Made by a program: the position numbers and the translations under genes. From positions 56,823 through 95,714 of the forward strand of contig MLAK01000558.1 in assembly GCA_001839685.1 (NCBI GenBank): a stretch of 38,892 bases of DNA. The letters run 5' to 3'. The DNA is from Tritrichomonas foetus. Taxonomy: Eukaryota > Parabasalia > Tritrichomonadida > Tritrichomonadidae. Shown here piece by piece: positions 1-9,200 of this stretch (position 1 is the first letter of the stretch; the number at the start of each line of letters is the position of its first letter). The notes under the pieces were generated by a model, which saw only the letters and a list, made by a program, of their open reading frames with translations, did not search any database and had not been told where the DNA came from.

Positions 1-96
1 CATTTGATGTCACAAAGAAAGAAACATTTGATGTCACAAAGAAAGAAACATTTCATGTCACAAAGAAAGAAGCATTTGATGTCAAAAAGAAAGAAA
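1..96. repeat. 24-bp tandem repeat, 4 copies
   Basis: Four direct copies of a 24-bp unit built on catttgatgtcacaaag run from the first base of the window; copies 3 and 4 carry a few substitutions. The array probably continues to the left. The plus strand is open here and reads MSQRKKHL-type repeats, but the open frame simply follows from a unit length divisible by three, so I do not call a gene. Confidence 0.85.
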
Positions 97-228
97 CCAT
101 TAAAATCGCCTTTTTCATATTTTCCGATATGCTTTAGATTCCCTCTCATTTTCCCGAAACATTCGATGACATCAAGACAATTTCCAATAATAAAAAGATA
201 GAATAAAAATGACAAATACCATAGTAAT

Positions 229-1041
229 TTATATAACCAAAAAGCTAGGAAGCAGCATTGCTTCATCTATTTCATCAAGCCTTTGGGTTTGTGCATGATT
301 ATTAACATTATTATTCAAATGATGAACACTTCCGTTCATTGCATTATTAAATTGCCCGTAATAATTCAGAGTGTTCTGTACATTCGGTATACAATTTGGA
401 TCAGCAAACCTGACGTGTATTGGCTTGCTGTCCATCACAATGATTTTATTATTCATTTCGAAAATAGCGGAAGCTGCACTCTCAATCGAATCAAACCGAA
501 TGAAGCACCTCCACACTGTTGGATCAATGTTATCAATCATATGGGGCACAACTTGGACAAGATGTCCAAATGGGGAGAAAAGCTGAGCGATGTCAGTTTG
601 ATTCATCATTAGTGGAATCTGTTTGACATAAATTAAATCTGATTCAGGATCGTTTTTCTCTTTAGATTCGGCATATTTTACGAGGAGGCGCTTATGGCCA
701 AGTTGCATTCCGTTGAGGGCGGTAATCGCATTTTGAGCTTGCTGTAAGTTTGCCAGTCTGACAAAGCCAAAACATTTAGATTCGCCTGTTTCTAAATTGA
801 CCATGATTTTACTGCAAATAATTTGACCGTATGGAGCCACGAGATTTCTCAAATCTGTATCTCCATAATAAGCAGGAAGGTAATTTACGAAAAGGTTCGT
901 TGTTGGGTCGACATGATGAGATAGAGGTCGATGATGTGATTGCTGTGGATGGGATGGTTTATCAATGAGCTGTGAAAATGCTCGTGTCTTATGCGGTTGA
1001 AATTGTCGTGGTCGGGCAACAGGATTTTTAGGATAAGACAT
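229..1041 (-). CDS. Two-RRM RNA-binding protein
   Basis: This 270-aa protein very likely binds single-stranded RNA through two RNA recognition motifs. RRM1 (about residues 49-125) has a clear RNP2 (LFVNYL, 50-55) and RNP1 (KCFGFVRL, 89-96) with the aromatic residues that stack on RNA. RRM2 (about 135-213) has a good RNP2 (LIYVKQ) but a weaker RNP1 (WRCFIRFD, 177-184). The first 45 residues are basic and rich in His, Gln and Pro; the tail after 215 is Asn-rich and probably disordered. The paired-RRM layout resembles ELAV/CELF-type regulators of mRNA splicing, stability or translation, but the exact target cannot be told. The stop is followed directly by A, giving TAAA, the known trichomonad polyadenylation signal. 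The start is the first ATG in the frame. Confidence 0.9.
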   Translation of the reverse strand: MSYPKNPVARPRQFQPHKTRAFSQLIDKPSHPQQSHHRPLSHHVDPTTNLFVNYLPAYYGDTDLRNLVAPYGQIICSKIMVNLETGESKCFGFVRLANLQQAQNAITALNGMQLGHKRLLVKYAESKEKNDPESDLIYVKQIPLMMNQTDIAQLFSPFGHLVQVVPHMIDNIDPTVWRCFIRFDSIESAASAIFEMNNKIIVMDSKPIHVRFADPNCIPNVQNTLNYYGQFNNAMNGSVHHLNNNVNNHAQTQRLDEIDEAMLLPSFLVI

Positions 1042-1321
1042 TTTTTATTTAATGGGTTTTTTAATTTTATGTTGATCTTTCACAATTGAATAACAGAAAT
1101 TGTTTTGAAAGAAATATTGGGATAGATAAATTTTTCTTTAGGTAATCAAACTTTTTGTTAAGAAGGTTATCACATGTTTACTACCGGTTTCACTGATTTG
1201 AGGGTTTTTACAGATGTATACAAACCAAATAGTCTTAACGTACGAAATCACTAAAATGATCCTTATCATCAGTATTACTTAATACCATCAGTCAAAAATC
1301 AAAACCCAAATAACTAAAAGA

Positions 1322-1929
1322 ATGACGAAAATTTCCCTTATCGCAAACTTCGCAAATGGCCGAATTCAAAAATATTTCGAAAATGATTCTGAAGAAGCTA
1401 TTGTTTCAGTTTTCGGGTGAACAGCTTTCAGTCAATTGTTAAATCTATTTTTTATAGTTATGAACCATATTTATTCATAGTTTTGAAATTTTGCAACAAT
1501 TAAACCGAAAAAAGAGCGATTTTGGAGAAAGCCTAAAAAAAAATTGTGAGAAGCTTTTTTTCCAAGAATCACAAAGATTATAATACTGCTTCCCATAATT
1601 CTATTTACACTTCTTCTATCGATTTTTAATTAAAAATCGCGAAAATTTTGATAGTTTTAACTCAGTGATGTTGAATTAATTCAATTTCCATTTGACAAAT
1701 ATGAATGTATTGAAATCTTTTCTGTCATAAAATTTTAGTATATGAAGAAAATAGACTGGCAGTCCTCAACAGCACATTCTCAAGCAGGGATACAGATACA
1801 ACGATTGAAAGACCAAATCAAGAAAAATGGAATCCAATATGTTTTTTTCCAGACTCGATGCCAAGTGAATTTTCTGATGACTCGCCATTTAGATGGCAAA
1901 ACATTCGTAATCTTCTCATTGATGCCTAA
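1322..1929 (+). pseudogene. Decayed protein-coding gene (frameshifts and stops)
   Basis: Reading this stretch by eye in all three plus frames gives a chain of protein-like pieces that follow each other in order: an ATG start at 1322 (MTKISLIANFANG), an in-frame TGA at 1418-1420, then TAFSQLLNLFFIV in the same frame, then after a frame change FEILQQLNRKKSDFGESL, later DVELIQFPFDKYECIEIF from 1667, and after one more frame change a last piece containing VLNSTFSSRDTDTT and PICFFPDSMPSEFSDDSPF that ends at TAA 1927-1929. The amino acid make-up is unlike translated AT-rich intergenic DNA. A spliced gene was considered, but I see no GTAYGT donor with an ACTAAC-type acceptor that would join the pieces. 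I do not recognise the family. The 86-aa ORF at 1742-2002 is an out-of-frame shadow of the last piece. Confidence 0.5.
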
Positions 1930-3291
1930 ATTTTTTTTATTTATATCAAAATTATTAACATTTTTTTTATACTTCATTTTTGTATTTTGGAAAACATTAT
2001 AATTTTCGATGGAGGGTCATATGATAATAAAAAGCACGATTTATGATAATAAATAATCAAGATATTAATGCTATAAAATCACTTTTTATCTCTATAATTC
2101 TCAGAAATTTCTGTGGGGTTTATTTTTTTCTCACAATTTTTTTTTGGATTTGGTTTTCTCTGTATCTTGATTTTTAAATTATAATATTTATATATTATTA
2201 ATAGGATTACAATTAAATAATTTTTAGATGACAATAATATCAACAATTATTCATTTAGATCTCTCAATAGTCTTCTACATCTAGATCTAGTTAGTTTGTA
2301 TACATCTGTTTTTACCTCATTTATATGATTTTTCAATACTCGAAAACTAATGAAAAAGTTAAATAGTAAATGAAACTGCTTTGTTCGAATGTTTTTGAAT
2401 TATCAGAATTGTTATTTGTGTGGAATGAAAAGTTATGAAAAGCAATTTTGCTTACATTGAATTAAAAAAATCGAATTGAAAAAAAAGGAAAAAAAAAAAC
2501 CTTGGGATTTGGTCATTATCAACGATATTTTTTTGATAAAATGAAATTCGTCGTGATGAACAGTCGAGCTCAAACCATAGAGTAGAAGAAAGAATGATTG
2601 CCTCAATAAATATTTTGTTTTTAGTTTAGAAATTTTGAGAAAGTGTTATCAAAAGTAAATAACCATGTATCATTGATCAAAAAACGTTTTTTACCGCGAT
2701 AAAATGAGAATATCATTTTATTTAATCTTATTTCTATGTTAATTTTATTATATAGATATGAATAAATTATATTTTCCGCTGTAGCAATATTTATAAACAA
2801 GATATATGTTCAATAAACTTTTCCCAACATATCATTCAATATTCAATTTAATTTTTTATGAATCGAATTTTTGAGAAGTGCACACATTCAAACATCTTTG
2901 ATCCAAGTGCTTTGCAAAGCCCAAAAATATAATAAATAACATAAGAATAGCTTGATTTCCAAATTTTGTTATTCTGAGTATCATTGAAAATTTAAAATGT
3001 GATAAAACAATGTGTTTGACTTTTCTTGATTTCTTCAATAAGAAAGATGATTACATGTTGTTTATTCAGAGAAATTGTCATATATCGTGTCTTTAATTAA
3101 GTATTGCTTATTGCTGACACTTCTGAATCTTGTTCCTGATAAACTTCAATGAAAGGCATAAATTATATTGATTTCATCGTTTATTTTGAATAGTTTATTT
3201 TCTTTTTTTTTTTTGAATCAAGTGATTTCGAAATCACTGTTTATGAACATTTAAGGAAAAATAAAAAGTTAAATAGGCGAAAAGTTTTCAC
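1930..3291. other. Intergenic, no gene seen
   Basis: Very AT-rich DNA with many homopolymer runs and stops in every frame. A short protein-like piece can be read in plus at about 2541-2627 (includes RRDEQSSSNHRVEERM) and may be another relic, but it is too short to call. No RNA gene was recognised. Confidence 0.5.
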
Positions 3292-3377
3292 GGTAAAACT
3301 AGTCGCACTTTATTTTCTTTCAACGATTCTTCAATCATGTTCTATTTCTCTAATAATAAAGCACGACCAGTTTTACC
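3292..3377. repeat. Foldback (inverted repeat) element, 86 bp
   Basis: GGTAAAACTAGTCG (3292-3305) and CGACCAGTTTTACC (3364-3377) are inverted copies with one mismatch in 14. The similarity continues inward with gaps over about ten more bases (CTTTATT on one side, AATAAAG on the other). It could fold into a hairpin with a spacer of about 40-60 nt, or be the remains of a tiny MITE-like element. No target-site duplication was identified. Confidence 0.6.
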
Positions 3378-3397
3378 ATTTAATTAATCCTTGGCCA

Positions 3398-3507
3398 GGT
3401 TAACCAACCAGTATAACCCTTAACCGTTAACCGAAAAATAATTCGCAACGAGTATAGCCCTTTTGGTTAGTCAGAATAAAGTTAACCTCCATTTTGGTTA
3501 ACCAAAA
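3398..3507. promoter_or_regulatory. Cluster of GGTTAACC / Myb-like sites
   Basis: Within 110 bp there are repeated TTAACC/GGTTAA motifs: GGTTAACC at 3398-3405, TAACCCTTAACCGTTAACCG at 3414-3433, GTTAACC at 3481-3487 and the perfect 16-bp palindrome TTTTGGTTAACCAAAA at 3492-3507. TAACNG is the classic Myb core and trichomonad Myb proteins bind related elements. Whether this is a working control region or part of the neighbouring degenerate DNA is inference; no intact gene follows closely. Confidence 0.4.
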
Positions 3508-3531
3508 AAGTTAGAAATAATTATTTGTTCA

Positions 3532-3768
3532 ATGATGACAAATATATTATTAATTCTAGATTGGAAAGGTATTAAAACTTTAATAAAGAATGAAATAACA
3601 CCTTTAATAATATTTCCATATGAGAATAGATAGCAATTCAGATTTATAGACAAACATCATCATAATTTAGGTTTAGATGAATTCGATTTAAAAACAAAAA
3701 GAATAAAAAGTCAACCTGATATGGTAGATCAAGTTTCAAAAGGTGGATATACTAATGTTGCAGTGTGA
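3532..3768 (+). pseudogene. Coding relic with one in-frame TAG
   Basis: From ATG at 3532 the frame reads 33 codons (contains LDWKGIKTLIKNEITPL), meets TAG at 3631-3633, and continues in the same frame with protein-like sequence (FRFIDKHHHNLGLDEFDL, then KSQPDMVDQVSKGGYTNVAV) to TGA at 3766-3768. No frameshift is needed. The remainder is about 78 codons and I do not recognise it. It is probably a fragment of an inactivated gene or repeat-family protein. Confidence 0.4.
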
Positions 3769-4042
3769 AATAAATTATTATCTTAATTCCTTCTTAAATG
3801 TTAGATATATACATATATTCTTCAAGTTCATCCATTGTTGAATCAATTCACTATTTAAACTTATTTGTCGTTCGTTTTTTTCTTTTACTTTATCTTGGAT
3901 TTGTGGAATTATATATCATTTAAAAAAATACATCTTTATTAATTTATTAGTTGGTCATTTATCAACCTTTCATATAGGAGGATAACAATAACATAACAAT
4001 AAAAGAAGTAAATAGAATAGGTATTTTTAAATATAGACTTGT

Positions 4043-5995
4043 TTATTCATTGATGTGCATTTTCAATAATTGTAAAATGTAATCTATATTTTTTGAGTTT
4101 TGTATCATAACTGGACTCATTTTATTAATGATAGCAAGATCCCCTTTAATGTGCTTGTATTTTCCACTATCAATGATAATTTTAATGAGTTTGTTTCTTT
4201 TATGGGCAACACTTTGAATAGTGTATATAATGAGAGTCTTGAAATCAAAACTGAAACAATTGATATCAATTCCCTTTTCTATCAAATATGAAAAAATATT
4301 GTGAGATGTTCCATAATGAAGACAAAAGACTGGATATTCTAAATCATAATTTTCTCCTTGATCAGAATCATATACAATTTCTGCTATTGAAGCTGATTTT
4401 GTTTCTGACAGAAAATCAAATTTGTATTCATCAATCAATAATTTTACAATTTCAAAATTTCTAACTTCAATTGCACATGCCAATATAGATTTCCGGAAGA
4501 AACCTGTTGATCCATTATGTGAAATCATAATGCTTCGAATACTTCTTTTTGTGATATTAATGTTGGATTTCTTTAGAAGGGATTTTGTCAAGTTGATTTC
4601 TTGATTATCAATTGCCCAGTAAAGTGGAAATGTTATTGTATAATTGTCTAGATCAGATCGTGAATCACCATATGTATCATCAGGATCATTTAAGATTAAT
4701 GATTCTGAATTTATGTTACCTGATGGAAGATTGCACATAAATTCAATAAAGTCATAATTTTGTGAAACGTAGGCACCTGATAAACATTTTAGATCAGTAA
4801 TTTGATATATGAGTTGACTATATTTCGTTAAAAGTTTGGACAATAAAGTATAATTTGAATATTGGAGACAAATTGATAAAATCGTGTGTATAGTTTTTGT
4901 ATCAATCTTTATCTTCAATTTATCAACTAAATAATCAAAAATATCATTTTGATGAAATCTTATCGAAACACCAATGGCCTTATATTTGGAAGGAAGCTCT
5001 AACCTGAGTGATTTTTTTACAACAAAAAACCCTTCTTTTATATCTTCCTCTTCATTGTTATTATTTTCTTCTTCTTCTTCTTCTTCATTTTCTTCTTCTT
5101 CTTCATCGTCAGTTAATTGGTCAACAAGAATATTGCATTCATTTTCTAATATACTTAAAATTTCAAGATTTCCACTTTCAATTGCTCTAAAGTATGTAGT
5201 TCTATTTGGTTTTAGACCTTGAATAATTAGATGTTTAAATATTAGAACAGATCCACAATGAACTGCATAATTCATCACTGAAACATTATAGTTTATCATA
5301 TTGCATGATTCAAATAAAGAAAATGGAACAGTATCTCTTTCATAATCTAATGAGTTATTGTCTTGATAGAGAATTAAAGCTTTTACATCATCATTGCGAA
5401 TAATTTTAGCAAGTTGTTTCTCATTTCTCCCTTCTTCTCTTTGTTTTAAGAATAGCTCAGGATTGCTTTCATAAATTTTTGGGATTTCTATGTTTATATC
5501 AAATTGTTGCTTGTGAACATCTGGATTATCTTTGATTTCTGGATATAGCATCGATATTTTGTTGTTTTCATAATCCCAGAAACAAAGAAAATCATAAATT
5601 TTAACGATATCATGATAATTTATCACGTTGTTTTTGAATGCTGTGACTAACATTGGTTGACTATCTTGTATAATATGAAATAATTTTTTCCTGGGTACCA
5701 AACTACCAATCTTTTCTTTAAAAGTTGAAAAAATAAGGTTTGACAACCAAAAAGATCTTGTGGAATTTGGTCTTGAATTAATTGATGACTTTAATATTTT
5801 CAAACACTGCTGTATTTTTATATTAGAACTGAAACAGTTACTAGAATTTAAAAAACTTATAAATTCTTCTGTAGATAAGAATTCATCATTTTCATTGGTT
5901 TCAAGAATAGTATGCAGTCTTGTTTGAATTTCTGCAAATATACTCAACTTCATTACGAGAACAGAAAATTTTTGTTGAATGTTGTCTTCATCCAT
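4043..5995 (-). CDS. Ankyrin-repeat / DUF3447-type protein
   Basis: This 650-aa protein has the layout of the very large trichomonad family with DUF3447 followed by ankyrin repeats. A helical N-terminal part (about 1-200) precedes a segment with the typical VMNYAVHCGSVLIFKHLIIQ and RAIESGNLEILSILE pattern (about 235-290). Further degenerate ankyrin units run to the C-terminus (for example LACAIEVRNFEIVKLLIDEY). At about 295-320 an acidic Glu/Asn-rich insertion is coded by a GAA-type microsatellite (plus strand 5068-5109), which splits the repeat region and probably loops out. Ankyrin repeats mediate protein binding; partner and location are unknown. There is no signal peptide or membrane segment. 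The ATG lies 12 nt after the A of an Inr-like TCATTT on the minus strand, and TAAAC follows the last codon. Confidence 0.85.
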   Translation of the reverse strand: MDEDNIQQKFSVLVMKLSIFAEIQTRLHTILETNENDEFLSTEEFISFLNSSNCFSSNIKIQQCLKILKSSINSRPNSTRSFWLSNLIFSTFKEKIGSLVPRKKLFHIIQDSQPMLVTAFKNNVINYHDIVKIYDFLCFWDYENNKISMLYPEIKDNPDVHKQQFDINIEIPKIYESNPELFLKQREEGRNEKQLAKIIRNDDVKALILYQDNNSLDYERDTVPFSLFESCNMINYNVSVMNYAVHCGSVLIFKHLIIQGLKPNRTTYFRAIESGNLEILSILENECNILVDQLTDDEEEEENEEEEEEENNNNEEEDIKEGFFVVKKSLRLELPSKYKAIGVSIRFHQNDIFDYLVDKLKIKIDTKTIHTILSICLQYSNYTLLSKLLTKYSQLIYQITDLKCLSGAYVSQNYDFIEFMCNLPSGNINSESLILNDPDDTYGDSRSDLDNYTITFPLYWAIDNQEINLTKSLLKKSNINITKRSIRSIMISHNGSTGFFRKSILACAIEVRNFEIVKLLIDEYKFDFLSETKSASIAEIVYDSDQGENYDLEYPVFCLHYGTSHNIFSYLIEKGIDINCFSFDFKTLIIYTIQSVAHKRNKLIKIIIDSGKYKHIKGDLAIINKMSPVMIQNSKNIDYILQLLKMHINE

Positions 5996-6003
5996 TTACG
6001 AAA

Positions 6004-6009
6004 AAATGA
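6004..6009 (-). promoter_or_regulatory. Inr-like TCATTT for the ankyrin gene
   Basis: Minus-strand TCATTT matches the trichomonad initiator TCA(+1)YTW. Its A at 6007 lies 12 nt upstream of the ATG at 5995, within the usual short 5' UTR range for these organisms. Confidence 0.45.
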
Positions 6010-6287
6010 TTGACTTAATTTCTCAAATATTTGTGAATATCCGAAATAAAACCTTTGATTAAAATCAACAGTGAAAGTCAGAACATTATTTGTCACTTTT
6101 AACCAAAGTATCAACTTTCATAGATGCAGCATCATCAAGTATTTATGATCAATAAAATAATCCTTTAAAATTATCCAATATAATTTTTTAATTTCGAAAT
6201 CAAGAAAAGTGAATGAATTAATGAATATAGAAATAAATAAAGATATAAAAGTATCCGTATATAATTTTATTCTAATAAAAACATATA

Positions 6288-9200
6288 TTATGCTACATTA
6301 AATCTTGTAAGAGCTTCCTTAATATGATGTATTCTAACAGGTTTCTTAAAGAATGCATTCATCCCCGCATTAATACACTCTGCTTCACAATCTGCCCCAG
6401 AAATTGCAATAATTGGTATTGATGCGTATCTTTTTGGTGATTTTCGAATAATTCTCGTTGTTGCAGCACCATCAAGGATTGGAAGCCAATAGTCCATTAA
6501 AACTATATCAAATGGTATCTTATCAAGAAGTTGAATTGCTTCTTCTCCACTTTCAGCAACTGAATATGAACAACCAAGGGTTTCAAGAATTTTACACAAT
6601 ACAAATTGGTTTGTTTGATTGTCTTCAACAACCAAAACATGTCTTTTAATTATATCAACATGCACTATTGATTTGAAGCTATTTGTTAAACCAGCAAAAG
6701 ATTTATCAGCTGATAATTTAATAATATTCTTTCGTATTTGCCCAATTACAAATGGTGGCTGAATAATTATAACATCATCACTCAAGATATCTGCAAAACT
6801 TTCTTGTAAGATGTCATTAAAACTTTCTAAATATACTGATTTCCGATCATTTCGTTGATCATATTTATGAAAATCATTATTAATATTTTGTGAATTCAAT
6901 TCAGAAATCGAAGGATTTACGTATGATTTTTGAATAGGATTCGTATTAATAATAAAAAGAAGAGGTTTTTGATTCATTGAATCTATATTGACACGAATTA
7001 TATCAAATTTTGGATGATTTGATTCAATGAACAAATAATTGGTTGTTAATGGAATCTCTTCTTCATGAATTTGTAAAAGTGTAATTTTTATTGACATTCC
7101 TTTCAATTCATTCAAGATTTGTTTTCTTATCCATGAATATTCATCAGAAATTATAACAACAGCTGAAAGTCCTTTCATTTTAGGTGCATAAGAAACAGGC
7201 TTCATAGGAATTGAAAGCGAAATACAATGATCTTTTTTATCAATACTGAATGAAAACCAAGTATTTTCTTTGGCTTTTAATGAAAAATGTGAATGTTCAA
7301 TTGCACTGTAACTAGTTGCATGTGATATTAAAGATTCAGAGTCACTTAAGGAATTCGCCGCCACTTTTTTATTATGTTTGTTTTGCTCAATTTTTTGAAT
7401 ATTGTCTTTAAGTGATAATCGTCTCCCATATATATCAACTTGATTTTTGTTGTCTTCTTCAATACTAAGATTAGCAGGATCACCTTTAAACCCTTTCATT
7501 ATAATAATGATATCTTTTATTAGGTTTTCCTCCTCAATTTCAATATTCGATTGAATACAATTACTATTGCTTTCGGAATGATTTTGATTAGGAAAATCTG
7601 TTTGATTTTCATCTTCATTGTTTTGATGGTTATTGTTATGACTGAGATGATAGTAGGATCTATGTGGGTTATTTCCTGTTTTATGGAGTGATTTGGTATA
7701 AACATCAATTTCTAAATACTTTCCATGCCAGCCAATATTCACCATAATGTCTACATAATTTAAACTAATTACTCTAGAGAGAAGAGCAAATAAAATCATA
7801 CTTGTATTGTAAATATTGGAATTCACAATTGTTGGGAAAATATAGCCTTCAGTTTTCACTTGAAATTTTCCTTTTTCTTTATTATTATGACTATAAAGGT
7901 AATATGGTTGTAATGACGATTCTATTAATTCCAAAATATTGAAATCTTTTGAAGACTTTTTAAGATTGATATGATAATGAGCAGGATCAATGAAAAGTGA
8001 TTTTAACATTGATGAAATTTTAGTGGCTGTTCCTAAACTTATAAATTGTTCGCGCGTTTTAGCATGTGATGTAAGAATATCAATAATACCCAACACGTCA
8101 TTAAACATGCAAAGATACATATGATTCATTTTTGAAGCATCTTTATTTTTCTCTTTTTTCTTTTGACTTAATGCTTGAATACTCATAATATCATTGTATC
8201 TTTTTTGATATAAATCATTAACTTCAATGTAATAACCAATTACTTTTGAAAGTTGCGGAACATATTTACCTTGGAAAACAAGATAATCCTTTTCTTCAGT
8301 AAATTCTAAAGAGACTAACATTTCAAAATATTGATCATGACGTATTGTTTTTGACATTTTTTGAGTAAATTCTTCTCTTTTGTTTTTGGGAATATATTTT
8401 TGAACGAAACTCCAATTCATTGCTAATTCTTTTTTAATACCAGGCTCAAATGCTTTATATTCGACATCAAGTGGCACGCTACTGTCTTCAAATGACCATT
8501 GCATTATTTTACTCATTGAAAACAAATCATTGTTCTTTTCAAATTCATCAAATAATTTGTCAGTGCGAGTTTTTGGTTCTTCAATATTTAATGCAATGCA
8601 GTACAAATTATCATAATCAGTCCGAGCGATGGAAATTCTGTACCATTCATATTCACCTCCAATTTTCAACAACCTTAATTCAATTGTCCAAAATTGTTTA
8701 ATTCCACGTAAAATCTGTGAATAAGCTGTACAAAATGTATCACGATTATCTTGATCAATGAAATTTATAAATTTACTAAATTCACAATTTTTATCGACAC
8801 TTAAAACATCCCAAATTGTTGGTAAATTCATAAATGGTTTAACTGTTTCATTTTTGATGTGAACTATCCAAACAATTAAATATGATGATAGTGGTTGATT
8901 TAAAGATATATTATTTTGAGTTCTAACTTTAACTAAATCATTAACGCAAAAAATAAAGCCACACCTTCCATTAGAAATCGCTGAGAACCACATAGAATCA
9001 TTTTGATTCTCATTCTTTGTATCAGTTTTAACAGGACATTTTACATCATTGTTCATTGATAATCGAAATATTGTTTTGTTGGATTGGTTCAGTAACTGGA
9101 GTTTACCAGAATCTTCTGAATAAACAAGATCTTTCAAATCAATAATATTATCTTCTTTTTTATATCCTAAAGATTCTGATAAGGCAGTATTTTCTAATAT

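Noticed and set aside
4..201. 65-aa plus ORF over the 24-bp repeat
   Set aside because: The open frame follows from the repeat unit being a multiple of three; the rest has no protein features.
1742..2002. 86-aa plus ORF
   Set aside because: It is out of frame with the more protein-like last piece of the relic at 1322-1929 and ends in translated poly-T (Phe/Leu).
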